From Planctomycetota bacterium (lineage in GTDB: Bacteria > Planctomycetota > J058), in NCBI GenBank assembly GCA_023954375.1, contig JAMLIC010000055.1, positions 1-59,847 on the forward strand: a stretch of 59,847 bases of DNA. Direction: 5' to 3'. Both the position numbers and the translations under genes were made by a program. A model generated the notes under the pieces. The model had not been told where the DNA came from, ran no database searches, and saw only the letters and a program-made list of their open reading frames with translations. How positions within the stretch are numbered: the first letter of the stretch is position 1; every line of letters starts with the position of its first letter. This document shows, piece after piece, positions 32,812 through 41,917 of this stretch.

Positions 32812-35127
32812 ATGGTCCTGCGGCGCTACGCGCGCTGGCTGCACACCGGCTGGCCCGCGGGCACGGTCGAGCCGCTGCCCGAGGTCCACGACGACGGGAC
32901 GACGGCCGTGCCCGGCCTGCGCGTCACGGGCGACCTGACCGGCGTGCCGCTCCTCAAGCTCGCGGCCGACTCGGGCGCGCGCGCCGCGCAGGCGATCGCG
33001 GCCGAGCTGGGCGGACCGGGCGGCGGGCCCGCGCTCGTCGACGGGGCGCTCGTCGACGTGGCGGTGGTGGGCGGCGGGGTGTCCGGGATCGCCTGCGCGC
33101 TCGAGGCGCGCCGCCTCGGCCTCTCGTGCGTGGTCCTCGAGGCGGCCCGGCCGTTCGCGACGATCGCGAACTTCCCCCGCGGCAAGCCGATCTTCACCTA
33201 CCCGCCCGAGCTCGTCCCCGAGGGCGCCCTGCAGCCCGCGGGCGAGGTGAAGGAGGCGCTGCTCGCGGACCTCGAGGCGCAGCGGACCGCCGCCGGCGTC
33301 GAGGTGGTCGAGGCGCGCGTCGACCGCGTCGAGCGGGCCCCTGGCGCGCTCCTCGTCCACCACGCGGACGGACGGGTCACGCGCGCCCGGCGCGTCGTCC
33401 TTGCGATCGGCCGCAGCGGCGACTTCCGCCGCCTCGGCGTGCCGGGCGAGGACCTGGACTCCGTCACGAACCGCCTCCACGACCCGGCCGACCACGCGGG
33501 GCGGCGGGTCCTGGTCGTGGGCGGGGGCGACGCCGCCGCCGAGGCGGCGCTCGCCCTGGCGCGGGCCGGCGCGCGGGTGACGCTCTGCCACCGCGGGCCC
33601 GCGCTCGTGCGGCCCAAGCCCGAGCTGCGCCAGGCGCTCGAGGCGCTGGCCGCCGCCGGCGGGCTGGCCCTGCGCCTGTCCACGCGGGTGCGGCGGATCG
33701 AGCCGGGGCGCGTCGTGGTCGACGGGGCCGCGGGCGAGGAGGTCCTCGAGGTCGAGGCCGTGTTCACGATGCTCGGGCGCGCCGCGCCGCTCGACCTCTT
33801 CCGCCGCTCCGGCGTCCCGATCCGCGGCGAGTGGCGCCCGCGGCGGGTCGCGGCCTTCGCGGCGTTCCTGCTCCTCTGCGCGGCGCTCTACCTGTGGAAG
33901 CAGGCGGGCAGCCCGCTCTTCCCCGCGGCGCCGGACCGCTTCCCGAACACGGCGCCCGGGCTCCTCGCGGCGCTCGGCGTGGACGTCGACGACCGCGCCT
34001 CGCTCCTGGGCACGCTGGCCTGGTCCATGCGCTCGCCCGGCTTCTACTACACGCTCTGCTACTCGCTCGTCGTGGTCGTGTTCGGCGTGCGCCGGATCCG
34101 CCGGCGCCGCACGCCCTACGTCACCTGGCAGACGCTCACGCTGATGACCGTGCAGGTCGTGCCGCTGTTCCTCCTGCCCGAGCTCGTCCTGCCGAACCTC
34201 GGCTACCGCGGCCTCTTCGCCGACGGCGCCGGGCGGGCCGTCGCCGACCACCTGTTCCCGCTCTACACGGCGAGCGACGCCGACTGGCCCGCGTGGGGGC
34301 ACCCGCGCGCCTACTGGAAGGCCTACGGGCTCGTGCTCGCCTGGCCGCTCTTCTTCTACAACGTCTGCGACCCGTCGCTCCCGACCTTCCCCTGGGCCTG
34401 GCTGGCGATCGGCTCCGCGCAGACGTTCGTCCTCATCCCGCTCCTCGTGCGGCGCTGGGGAAAGGGGGCCTACTGCGGCTGGCTGTGCTCGTGCGGCGCC
34501 CTCGCCGAGACGCTCGGCGACGCGCACCGGAGCAAGATGCCGCACGGCCCGGGCTGGAACCGCCTGAACCTCGTCGGCCAGGCGCTCCTCGCCCTGGCGT
34601 TCGTCCTCCTGGGGCTCCGCCTCGCCGCGTGGGCCGCGCCGGGGTCCGCGGCCGGGCGATGGTTCGAGCTCCTGTTCGAGGGCACGGCGGGCGGCCGCTT
34701 CGTGAACCCGCTCGCCTACAAGTGGCTCGTCGACGTGGGCCTGGCCGGGGTCCTGGGCGTCGGCTGCTACTTCTGGCTCTCGGGGAGGGTCTGGTGCCGC
34801 TTCGCCTGCCCGCTCGCGGCGCTCATGCACGTCTACGCCCGCTTCTCGCGCTTCCGGATCTTCGCCGACAAGCCGCGCTGCATCTCCTGCAACGTCTGCA
34901 CGTCGGTGTGCCACCAGGGCGTCGACGTGATGAACTTCGCCAGCCGCGGCCAGCCCGTCGAGGACCCGCAGTGCGTGCGCTGCGGCGCCTGCGTGCACGC
35001 CTGCCCGACGGGCACCCTGACCTTCGGGCGGCTCGGGCCCGACGGCGCGCCCGTGCTCGACCGCCTGGTCGCCTCCCCGGTCCACCTGCGGCCGGGGGCG
35101 CGGCCGCTGCCGCTCGCCCGACGTTGA
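32812..35127 (+). CDS. FAD/NAD(P) oxidoreductase fused to a NapH/NosR-like polyferredoxin membrane domain
   Basis: In this 771-residue fusion the N-terminal ~350 residues form a pyridine-nucleotide oxidoreductase with two GxGxxG/A loops (residues 87-92 and from 237), like thioredoxin reductase-type flavoproteins. Several membrane segments follow (about 345-365, 410-435, 440-465 and later). A NosR/NapH-type part has cysteines at C555, C559, C561 and C662, C666, and there are two 4Fe-4S ferredoxin motifs at C690-C693-C696-C700 and C721-C724-C727-C731. It should carry electrons between NAD(P)H, flavin and a membrane or periplasmic acceptor; the acceptor is unknown. No redox partner gene is adjacent. 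Confidence 0.85.
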   Translation: MVLRRYARWLHTGWPAGTVEPLPEVHDDGTTAVPGLRVTGDLTGVPLLKLAADSGARAAQAIAAELGGPGGGPALVDGALVDVAVVGGGVSGIACALEARRLGLSCVVLEAARPFATIANFPRGKPIFTYPPELVPEGALQPAGEVKEALLADLEAQRTAAGVEVVEARVDRVERAPGALLVHHADGRVTRARRVVLAIGRSGDFRRLGVPGEDLDSVTNRLHDPADHAGRRVLVVGGGDAAAEAALALARAGARVTLCHRGPALVRPKPELRQALEALAAAGGLALRLSTRVRRIEPGRVVVDGAAGEEVLEVEAVFTMLGRAAPLDLFRRSGVPIRGEWRPRRVAAFAAFLLLCAALYLWKQAGSPLFPAAPDRFPNTAPGLLAALGVDVDDRASLLGTLAWSMRSPGFYYTLCYSLVVVVFGVRRIRRRRTPYVTWQTLTLMTVQVVPLFLLPELVLPNLGYRGLFADGAGRAVADHLFPLYTASDADWPAWGHPRAYWKAYGLVLAWPLFFYNVCDPSLPTFPWAWLAIGSAQTFVLIPLLVRRWGKGAYCGWLCSCGALAETLGDAHRSKMPHGPGWNRLNLVGQALLALAFVLLGLRLAAWAAPGSAAGRWFELLFEGTAGGRFVNPLAYKWLVDVGLAGVLGVGCYFWLSGRVWCRFACPLAALMHVYARFSRFRIFADKPRCISCNVCTSVCHQGVDVMNFASRGQPVEDPQCVRCGACVHACPTGTLTFGRLGPDGAPVLDRLVASPVHLRPGARPLPLARR

Positions 35128-35162
35128 CGGGGTCGATCGGTAAGGTGGGGGCGAGGTGACCC

Positions 35163-35615
35163 ATGGCGGACGAGGACGAGCTCCGGGACCTGCAGGCGCG
35201 CGCCGACCGCGGCGACAAGCTGACCCCCGACGAGCAGCGCCGCCTGCTCGAGCTGCTCGACGCGCGGATGGGCGCGGTCGCCCGCGAGGCCCGGCGCGCC
35301 TCGAGCGGGCCCACGGCCGAGGTCGATCAGATGATCGCGCAGGTGAAGGCGCTCTGCGCCCGCCTCGAGGCGCTCGCCGAGGACGACCCGGACGCCTTCT
35401 CGGACGCGGCGGGCCATTCCGACGGGACGCCCGTCCTCGCGGCCGCCCTGATCGACGCGGCGGAGCAGGTCCTGTTCCACGCCGGCCCGAGCTGGGACCG
35501 GCGTCCGCACTTCGAGACCGTGCGGGAGAGCTTCGACCGCCTCGCGGCGCAGCTCGAGACGCAGGAGGAGCAGGAGGCGGAGTCTCACGAGGGCGAGGAA
35601 GACGACGACGACTGA
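35163..35615 (+). CDS. Acidic helical protein of unknown function
   Basis: This 150-residue soluble protein is predicted mainly helical, with a highly acidic tail (EEDDDD) and no cysteines other than one near residue 60. It begins MADEDELRDLQARADRGD; the LTPDEQRRLLELLDAR segment resembles a short helical repeat. It starts 35 nt after the fusion gene and may share its transcript. It meets the RING-protein gene head-on, 9 nt apart. I do not recognise a family. Confidence 0.6.
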   Translation: MADEDELRDLQARADRGDKLTPDEQRRLLELLDARMGAVAREARRASSGPTAEVDQMIAQVKALCARLEALAEDDPDAFSDAAGHSDGTPVLAAALIDAAEQVLFHAGPSWDRRPHFETVRESFDRLAAQLETQEEQEAESHEGEEDDDD

Positions 35616-35624
35616 GCGACGCCG

Positions 35625-36452
35625 CTACAGCCCGTCGCGGACCCTGCCCGGCGCGATCCGGGTGAGGACGGTCGTCTCGCTGCTGACGAACTCCGCGGGC
35701 GCGCGGGGCTCGTGCCACGTGACGACGCGCTTCAGGGGCAGGGGGAGCCAGGCCACGCTCCAGGTCTCGACGGTGCACGGCAGGCCGAGGTCCGTCGTGC
35801 CGGGCTCCCGGCGGTAGGTGCACGCGAACGTCCCCGCCGGCACCGTCACGGTCGCGGGCTCACCCGGCGGGTCCGGCGTGAGCGTGAAGCGCGGGACGGC
35901 CGGCCGCTCCGGGCGGACAGGGTGCGTCGCGTCGTCGGTCGACTTCACCTCGAGGCGCACGAGCTCGTCCAGCTCCCAGAGCACGCGGTAGCGTCGGTCG
36001 ACCGCGCGCACGACCTGCGGCGCGCCCCAGCCCCCGCTACACGGCCCCAGGCGCGTGTAGCTGACGTGGTAACCGGGCACCTTCTCCTCCGTCCACGTCC
36101 CGAGCTCGGCGCCGCGGCCGAGCACCGCCCAGGCGCTGCGCCGTGGTGGTGCCTCGGTGGTGCCGGGCGCCTCGGAGCGCGCGGACGTCACGCTCGTCGC
36201 CAGGAACACGATCGGGAGCGCGGCCGCGAGCAGCGTCGCGGCGCGCCAGGGCCGCCGCTCCCTCCCCGGCGCCGGCGTCCACTCCCAGGGGGCCAGGGAG
36301 CCGCACCCGAGCGTCGGGCACGCCGGCAGCTCGAGCTGGCACGCGTCATGGACGAGCGTCGCGCAGGCGGGGCAGGTCAGCGCGGCCTCGGCGATCGCGC
36401 CGCGGCAGTAGGCGCAGCGCGTGGAGCACACGGGGCGCGCGCTGACCCTCAC
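35625..36452 (-). CDS. Prokaryotic RING-finger membrane protein
   Basis: In this 275-residue protein the N-terminus has the spacing of a prokaryotic RING/zinc-binding domain: C13-x2-C16, C27-x2-C30, H35-x2-C38 and C45-x4-C50. This type is frequent in Planctomycetes. One membrane segment follows (about 70-88), then an exported ~190-residue beta-rich domain without known motif. The start is GTG at 36452, 3 nt after the stop of the next gene in the minus-strand series, so it is probably the last gene of the pilin-like operon. Ubiquitin-like signalling is not implied without partner genes. Confidence 0.7.
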   Translation of the reverse strand: MRVSARPVCSTRCAYCRGAIAEAALTCPACATLVHDACQLELPACPTLGCGSLAPWEWTPAPGRERRPWRAATLLAAALPIVFLATSVTSARSEAPGTTEAPPRRSAWAVLGRGAELGTWTEEKVPGYHVSYTRLGPCSGGWGAPQVVRAVDRRYRVLWELDELVRLEVKSTDDATHPVRPERPAVPRFTLTPDPPGEPATVTVPAGTFACTYRREPGTTDLGLPCTVETWSVAWLPLPLKRVVTWHEPRAPAEFVSSETTVLTRIAPGRVRDGL

Positions 36453-36455
36453 GGG

Positions 36456-37250
36456 TCACTCTCGCGAGTAGGTGGCCCGCAGCGGCAGGGCCGCCTGCAC
36501 GGCCTCCAGCGTCTCGAGGTCGACGTCGACCACGCGGCCGTCGACGAGCTCGAGCCAGTAGCGGCGGTGGCCCTCGTCGCGGCCGAGCACCCTGATGACC
36601 TCGTCGAGCCGCTCGGGCGGGATCCGGAGCACGTCGGCGCCCTCGCGCACCCGGGCGACCGGGGCGTCGTCGCCCTCGTCGTCCGCGCGCTCCTCCTCCT
36701 CGCCGATGACCACGACCCGCGTCGTCGGGTCGACCGTGACGGGCATGTGGAGCGGGTCGGCGTGGTAGTCGCGGTGGACCGGCGCCTCGACGATCGCCGG
36801 GGCGACCGTCCGGGGCGCCGGCGGCTGCACGAAGGCGACCGGCGCCGGGCCCGGCTGGCTCACGTGCCCGCCGAAGAAGCCGGCGAGCGCCACCGCGGCG
36901 ACGATCAGGCCGGCCGAGCCGAGGAACGAGCGCATGGGCAGGTCGCGCGCCGTGCTCGGGACGTAGTCGCTCGGCTGCGCAGGGCGCCGGGGCGCCGCCT
37001 GCCGCGGCGCGTCCGCGACGACGTGCCGGGTCGTGCTCCGCGGTCCCGCCGCAGGGCGGGGGACCTCCGGCTGCCGGGTCGTGCTCCGCGGCCCCGCCGC
37101 CGGGCGAGCGGCCCCGGGGGGCGAGGCGGCGGGCTGCCGGGCCGTGCTCCGCGGCGCGGCCGGCGGCTGGGGCGCCGCGGACGGCGCGGGCCGCCCGAAG
37201 CGGACGTAGCCGGTGCGGCCCGAGGTCGACTGCTCCACGCGGGTGCTCAT
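36456..37250 (-). CDS. Single-pass membrane protein with Pro/Ala-rich repeats, pilin operon
   Basis: This 264-residue protein has an N-terminal cytoplasmic tail holding three copies of an A-A-G/x-P-R-S-T-T/A-R-Q-type repeat (about 31-75), one membrane segment (about 106-126) and an exported domain rich in acidic residues (EEEERADDEGDD). Its ATG overlaps the stop of the PilX-like gene (ATGA), so it belongs to the same operon. The tail could tether a cytoplasmic partner. No family recognised. Confidence 0.6.
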   Translation of the reverse strand: MSTRVEQSTSGRTGYVRFGRPAPSAAPQPPAAPRSTARQPAASPPGAARPAAGPRSTTRQPEVPRPAAGPRSTTRHVVADAPRQAAPRRPAQPSDYVPSTARDLPMRSFLGSAGLIVAAVALAGFFGGHVSQPGPAPVAFVQPPAPRTVAPAIVEAPVHRDYHADPLHMPVTVDPTTRVVVIGEEEERADDEGDDAPVARVREGADVLRIPPERLDEVIRVLGRDEGHRRYWLELVDGRVVDVDLETLEAVQAALPLRATYSRE

Positions 37251-39706
37251 GGCGCGCTCACCTTCCCGCCCCGCGCGAAGGAGACGCGCTCGCCGGCGCC
37301 GCCCTCGATCAGGTTGTAGCCGTAGCCGCCGTTGCGCAGGCGGTAGTCGTAGTTGAGGACGAACTCCTTGATCGGGTCCGACCGCACGTTGGGGTCGTTC
37401 GGGTCGGTGTAGACCCGGTTCGGCGGGTTGTTCATCCAGGTCCGGTGCGCCGCCAGCCAGCTCAGGTTGCTCGACGTCGAGGTGTAGCCGCTCGCGCTCG
37501 TCGGCAGGTAGCTGCCGGCGTAGTTGTAGACGCCGAGCACGCCGATCTCGGTCGCCGCCATGCCGCCGTTGACCGTCATCGCGTAGCGCGACGTCCCCGC
37601 GATGCGGCCATTGGCGTAGAGGAAGGCGTCGACGTGGGACACCTGCGTCGCCCAGCGGTGCGGGCCGACGTCGACGATCCGGCCGTCGGTGCGGAAGAGG
37701 CGCCCGGAGCCGGCGTAGGTGCCGTCGGGGTTCGTCGCCGCCTCGAAGTGGTGCTTGGCCCCGCTCCCGCCGTGGTTCATCCCAGGCGCGTTGGCGCTCG
37801 TGAACTCGCTCCCAGGGAAGCGGTCGTTGCCGAGCTCGAACGCCTTGGTCGCGTCGTTGGTGATCCCGCCGGTGCGCGCCACCCCGTTCTCGATGTCCTG
37901 CGTCCCGAGGAGCTCGCGGAAGGCGCCCTGGCTGATCCAGGGCTGGAACGTCCCCGTCGCGACGGCGCTCCCGTCGCCGCTGCGCACGACCGTCCCCGGC
38001 GCGATCACCGCGTCGTAGCGCTCGTTGCGCACGTTGTAGGCGCGGTTCACGCCCGCCGGCAGGTCCGGCTGCGCGGTCGAGTCGACGCGCGTCACCCGCG
38101 AGGTCGGGACGAGCTCGCCCTTGTCGTTGGTGTAGGTCCCGTCGGCCGCGTTGTAGCGCAGCTCGTTCGACACGACCGAGCCGTCGCTCGACGCCTCGAA
38201 GAAGCGCACCGACGTCAGGCCGAACTGGTCGTTTATGAACATGGACCCCTGCCGCTCGCGCTGCGGCATGAAGTCCTTCTCCTGCCCCGCGCCGGCGCGG
38301 TCCTCGCGGTAGGTCCAGTCGCCGATGACGATGTTCGACCGCGCCGCCAGGCGCAGCTCGGTCGCGTTCGGCTCGCTCTGGACGCTGTTCACCGCCTGGG
38401 CGTCGCTCCTGAGCGGCCAGGTCGCCGGCGGGTCCTTGTAGACCACGTCGCCCGCGAGGTAGACGTTGCGCCCGGCGTAGATGCCGCCCTTGCCCTCCAC
38501 GTAGCCCTTGAGGACGACGTCGCCGGTGACGAACACGTCGCCGTCGAGCCGGATCGGGTTGTCGTAGGTGCCGACCAGGATCAGGTTGCCCTGGAGCACC
38601 GAGCTCTGGTGGCCCTCGGGCGTCGTGTGGGCGAAGTCCGCCGGCGTCGCCGGCCGCAGGTCGGTGGCGTAGTCGCCCAGGTGCGGGACGGTCCAGGCGC
38701 CGTAGGCGCCCTGCTGCCCCGGCTGCCCGTTGACGACGATCGCCGAGGCCGAGCCGCCCACGCCGAGCTGTCCGTTCGCCTGGCGCGAGGCCACGTCGAC
38801 GTCGATCGGCGGGAAGTCCGGGCGGCCGTCGCCGTTGGTGTCCGTCGGCAGCTTCGGGCCGTCGTAGTTGGCGTGGATCGTCCCGCCCACGTTCTCGGCG
38901 TCCGGGCTGAGGACGCGCAGGCCGTTGAGGGTCTGCTGCACCTCGCCGTTGGCGTCGACCCAGGTGGGGCCGTCCTGCGTGACGTTGCTCGAGAGGCCGC
39001 TCGCCGGGTTCGGGCGGCCGACGTAGACGTCGCCGACGACGAACGACTGGTTCCCGGAGCCGTGGCCGCTCGAGCCCTCGGTCCCCCAGCCCGGGCGGAG
39101 GAAGCCGATCGAGCCCACGTCGCCGTTGACCCGCATGTGGCAGAACATGCAGTTCGTGGTGACCGTGAGCATGGCCAGGTCGAAGATCGGGTTGTTGCCG
39201 AAGTCGAAGCGCGCCCTCACGCTCTGCGGGCGCCGCAGGTCGAGCGCCTCGTCGCCCGCGGCGGTGGTCGCGGCCACCACCTCGACCCAGTTCTGCCCGG
39301 GCGGGCCGACGCGGTCGACCCACACGGCCACCCCGGGGAAGGCGGCGTAGGTGCGCGGGTGGCCGGGGCCGAAGCCCGGCAGCCCGGGGACGGGGAGCGC
39401 CGGGTCGGCCTGCGTCGCCCGCGGCGGCCCCTCGGCCGTGGCGCCGGGCGCCCGCAGGTAGGCGTTGAACCACGCCGCCGGCATGAGGCGCGTCTGCTCC
39501 CAGTGGTTGGTCAGCTCGAGGCGCAGCGCCTCGGCCGCGCCCTCGCAGGCGTAGGCCAGGTCGGTGTTGCCGCGGCCGGTCGACTCGACGACCCGCCCCT
39601 CGCGCGCGATGCCCGCCGTGACGAAGGCCATCGCGCCCAGGAGCAGGCCGAGGACCAGCACCAGGACCAGCGTCGAGCCGCGCCGACGCCCGCGCGTCTT
39701 GCTCAT
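37247..39706 (-). CDS. PilX-like pilin/assembly protein with a CXXCH haem motif
   Basis: This 819-residue protein begins with an Arg-rich leader and a hydrophobic prepilin-like helix (RRRGSTLVLVLVLGLLLG), as in PilX/PilV-type minor pilins. A large exported beta-rich domain with many Gly/Asn turns follows. A CMFCH motif (C186, C189, H190; DNA 39137-39151) is the classic covalent haem c attachment site, unusual in a pilin-like protein. The ATG at 39706 is preferred over GTG 39718 because GAGG lies about 9 nt upstream. It overlaps its downstream neighbour by ATGA and follows the prepilin gene closely. The function may be electron transfer or simply metal binding; unproven. Confidence 0.7.
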   Translation of the reverse strand: MSKTRGRRRGSTLVLVLVLGLLLGAMAFVTAGIAREGRVVESTGRGNTDLAYACEGAAEALRLELTNHWEQTRLMPAAWFNAYLRAPGATAEGPPRATQADPALPVPGLPGFGPGHPRTYAAFPGVAVWVDRVGPPGQNWVEVVAATTAAGDEALDLRRPQSVRARFDFGNNPIFDLAMLTVTTNCMFCHMRVNGDVGSIGFLRPGWGTEGSSGHGSGNQSFVVGDVYVGRPNPASGLSSNVTQDGPTWVDANGEVQQTLNGLRVLSPDAENVGGTIHANYDGPKLPTDTNGDGRPDFPPIDVDVASRQANGQLGVGGSASAIVVNGQPGQQGAYGAWTVPHLGDYATDLRPATPADFAHTTPEGHQSSVLQGNLILVGTYDNPIRLDGDVFVTGDVVLKGYVEGKGGIYAGRNVYLAGDVVYKDPPATWPLRSDAQAVNSVQSEPNATELRLAARSNIVIGDWTYREDRAGAGQEKDFMPQRERQGSMFINDQFGLTSVRFFEASSDGSVVSNELRYNAADGTYTNDKGELVPTSRVTRVDSTAQPDLPAGVNRAYNVRNERYDAVIAPGTVVRSGDGSAVATGTFQPWISQGAFRELLGTQDIENGVARTGGITNDATKAFELGNDRFPGSEFTSANAPGMNHGGSGAKHHFEAATNPDGTYAGSGRLFRTDGRIVDVGPHRWATQVSHVDAFLYANGRIAGTSRYAMTVNGGMAATEIGVLGVYNYAGSYLPTSASGYTSTSSNLSWLAAHRTWMNNPPNRVYTDPNDPNVRSDPIKEFVLNYDYRLRNGGYGYNLIEGGAGERVSFARGGKVSAP

Positions 39707-39718
39707 GGGGGACCTCAC

Positions 39719-40561
39719 TCAGCGCCTCGCCACGAGGCGCCGGACGTCGAACACGTGCAGCTGCGGCCCGTCGCCGCCGGGCACCGGGTCGTAGACGACG
39801 CGCAGGTTGAGCTGGACCGCCGGGTCCGGGTCGCCGAACCCGTGCGGGTAGGGCGGCGACGCGCCGCCCGGCGTCGCCTCGGCGCTCGTGCGCACCACCT
39901 GCCCCAGGTTCGGGGTGTCGACCCCGGTGACCGCGTTGATCGTCGGCGGGCGGCCGAAGAGGCGCACCGGGGCCCCCGGGCCGGCGAAGGCGTGGCGGAC
40001 GAAGCGCACCGCGCCGCCGCCGATCTGCCGCCGGTAGAGCGGGACCTCGACCCCGCCGCTCGCCGCGGGCGCCGTGAAGTAACGCAGCTCGATGCGCCCG
40101 ACCTCGACCGTGTCGTTCGCGTCGCCGTCGCCGTCGATGTCGAGCAGGCCGGACTCGGCCAGCGTCGCCTCCGCCACCCAGGCCGCCCGGACGGCCCAGC
40201 CGGGCTTCAGGTGGTCGGGCGAGCTCTCCGCGACCGGCAGGCGGGCGCCGTGCACCCGCTGCCCGGCCGCGTCGATCCAGACGGCCTGGAACTCGAGCTG
40301 GTCGCCCGCGCTCGACAGGCCCCAGGCGGCGGTGAAGCGGTCGGCCTGCGACAGGGCGAGGGCCAGCTCGTCGGCCGCCTGCGCGGCGACGGCGACGACC
40401 TCGCGCTCGACCCACGTCTCGCGGTTCACCCGCGCCGACGTGATGACGGCCGCGCCGAGGAAGATCGCCGCGACGGACGCGACGCCGCACACGACGACGA
40501 TCTCCACCAGCGACAGGCCGGCGCGGGGGGCGAGCCGGCGGGGCGAGCGCGGGTCGGCCAT
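39719..40561 (-). CDS. Prepilin-type minor pseudopilin (PilW/GspJ-like)
   Basis: This 280-residue protein has the prepilin cleavage/methylation signature RAG/LSLVEIVVVCGVASVAA, with the leader glycine at -1 and glutamate at +5. The exported domain contains an acidic D-x-D-x-D-x-N-D-T loop (DIDGDGDANDT) that looks like a calcium-binding site. The ATG overlaps the stop of the upstream pilin gene (ATGA). By size and order it resembles PilW or GspJ. No prepilin peptidase or assembly ATPase lies in the window. Confidence 0.75.
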   Translation of the reverse strand: MADPRSPRRLAPRAGLSLVEIVVVCGVASVAAIFLGAAVITSARVNRETWVEREVVAVAAQAADELALALSQADRFTAAWGLSSAGDQLEFQAVWIDAAGQRVHGARLPVAESSPDHLKPGWAVRAAWVAEATLAESGLLDIDGDGDANDTVEVGRIELRYFTAPAASGGVEVPLYRRQIGGGAVRFVRHAFAGPGAPVRLFGRPPTINAVTGVDTPNLGQVVRTSAEATPGGASPPYPHGFGDPDPAVQLNLRVVYDPVPGGDGPQLHVFDVRRLVARR

Positions 40562-41196
40562 CAGCCCCTCCGGAAGCCCGTCTTCGGGGCGATCACGGCG
40601 TTCACGGCCGCCTTCGGCACGTCCCACTGCGGGTCGGTCGCGGCGTTGCCCCAGAACACCTCCACGCGCACGGGCAGCACGCGGTAGGTGGCGGCGGGCG
40701 TCAGGGCCGAGAAGGTCGGCGACCGGTCCGGCGCGAAGCTGGCGTCGAGGTTCAGCCCGAACGCCGGGTAGGGGATGCGGTCCCAGCCGGGGCGCGCGAA
40801 GTGGTCGTCGTGCGCCTCGGGCGAGTCGTCCGTGAAGAACTCCTTGGTCTCGTCGAGGCACACGCGGATCCGGCCGTGCGGCCCGCCTTGCCAGGGGGGC
40901 AGGCCCGGCACGGTGAACGTGGGGTTCACGGTCAGGACGTGCGCCAGCTCGGGGAAGCCGACCGTGCCGGCGCCGTCGCCGGTGTTGGCGATGGCCCGCA
41001 TGCGCTCGAGCTGGTGCTCGATCGCCAGCCGCGCCGTGGCGAGGTGGCGCGACTCGGCGACGGACCGGCGGCTCGTCATGAAGAGCGCCAGGACGGGCAC
41101 GATCAGCAGCACGAACAGGGACAGCGAGATCGCGACCTCGATGAGGGTGAGCGCGCGTCGCCGGCGGTCACGGAGCTGCATGGGGCGGAGTTGCAT
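40561..41196 (-). CDS. Prepilin-type minor pseudopilin (PilV/GspI-like)
   Basis: This 211-residue protein has a prepilin signature RRRRA/LTLIEVAISLSLFVLLIVPV, with Ala instead of Gly before the cleavage site and Glu at +5. The first gene of a four- or five-gene minus-strand operon, it probably primes pilus assembly with the following minor pilins. Two ATGs 15 nt apart (41196 and 41181) both fit; 41196 is chosen because CGCAGG precedes it. The 41197-41402 interval upstream holds an A/T-richer patch but no clear promoter. Confidence 0.72.
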   Translation of the reverse strand: MQLRPMQLRDRRRRALTLIEVAISLSLFVLLIVPVLALFMTSRRSVAESRHLATARLAIEHQLERMRAIANTGDGAGTVGFPELAHVLTVNPTFTVPGLPPWQGGPHGRIRVCLDETKEFFTDDSPEAHDDHFARPGWDRIPYPAFGLNLDASFAPDRSPTFSALTPAATYRVLPVRVEVFWGNAATDPQWDVPKAAVNAVIAPKTGFRRG

Positions 41197-41402
41197 GGGG
41201 CCTGCGTTCCGGGCCGCGGAGGCCAGCGGACCGCCTCGTCTCACACGCACGCACCGGTCCGCGCCTGACCCGGGTGACGGCATGTGTCGCAACCGGCTGG
41301 CGCGCAAAGTTTTACGCGGGCGGTCTCGGTGGCGGACGCCGCGTGGTATCGGGGGCGCCCCGATGCGATGACCCGGAAACGGGTCGGGCGACTATGCCCT
41401 TT

Positions 41403-41903
41403 TTACACACCATTTCCGTTTCTGGGAGCGAGGTCCAGCCGCCAGGTGGCCTGCACCCGCGCCACCACGTCGCCCTGCTCGTCGCGGAGCTCCCCGGTCA
41501 CCTCGAGGTCGTGGGTGCCGGGCTCGAGCGGGACCTCCAGGTCGCAGGAGGCGGTGATCGTCCCGCGCGCCTTCTTCAGGTAGTCCATGCCAAGGTGGGT
41601 GACGATCCCGCGGCCGCGGCCGTCGACGGCGTGCATGACCGCCAGCCCGGTGGCGAGCTCGCCGAGGTTCATGAGGGCCACCGCGTGGATCGACCCGAGG
41701 TGGTTGCGCACGGCCGGCCGGTCGCGGAGCTGCACGCGGCTGTGGCCGTCGGCGAGCTCGAGGACGTGCGCGGCGATCGTGCCGCTGTAGGCGGCCGTGC
41801 GCCCGATGAGCTTCGAGAACACGCGGCTCCCCAGGGGGAGCCGGGCCGTGGCGGCCCACATGCCGGAGATCGTGGGCCGCGTCAGGCCGAGCAGCGTCTT
41901 CAT
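41403..41903 (-). CDS. DUF4442/PaaI-type hotdog thioesterase-like protein
   Basis: This 166-residue protein fits the DUF4442 hotdog family. It contains VRNHLGSIHAVALMNLGELATGLAV, where the N-H-x-G-S-x-H-A stretch is the usual active-site helix region, followed by a long beta sheet. Members hydrolyse or bind acyl-CoA; the substrate is unknown. It lies 11 nt after the metallopeptidase gene. A TAGGAT box 8 nt upstream of the ATG suggests it may also have its own leaderless transcript. Confidence 0.75.
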   Translation of the reverse strand: MKTLLGLTRPTISGMWAATARLPLGSRVFSKLIGRTAAYSGTIAAHVLELADGHSRVQLRDRPAVRNHLGSIHAVALMNLGELATGLAVMHAVDGRGRGIVTHLGMDYLKKARGTITASCDLEVPLEPGTHDLEVTGELRDEQGDVVARVQATWRLDLAPRNGNGV

Positions 41904-41911
41904 GGTCGCAG

Positions 41912-41917
41912 ATCCTA
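41912..41917 (-). promoter_or_regulatory. Leaderless-type -10 (TAGGAT) before the DUF4442 gene
   Basis: On the minus strand TAGGAT is followed by 8 nt and the ATG at 41903, with no Shine-Dalgarno sequence. The same hexamer appears as a -10 candidate near 56006 and 59368. Confidence 0.35.

Noticed and set aside
41386..41404. GGGC-GACTAT-GCCC hairpin followed by five T on the plus strand
   Set aside because: It resembles a terminator but no plus-strand gene precedes it, and the T-run includes the stop codon of the minus-strand DUF4442 gene. The stem is only 4 bp.
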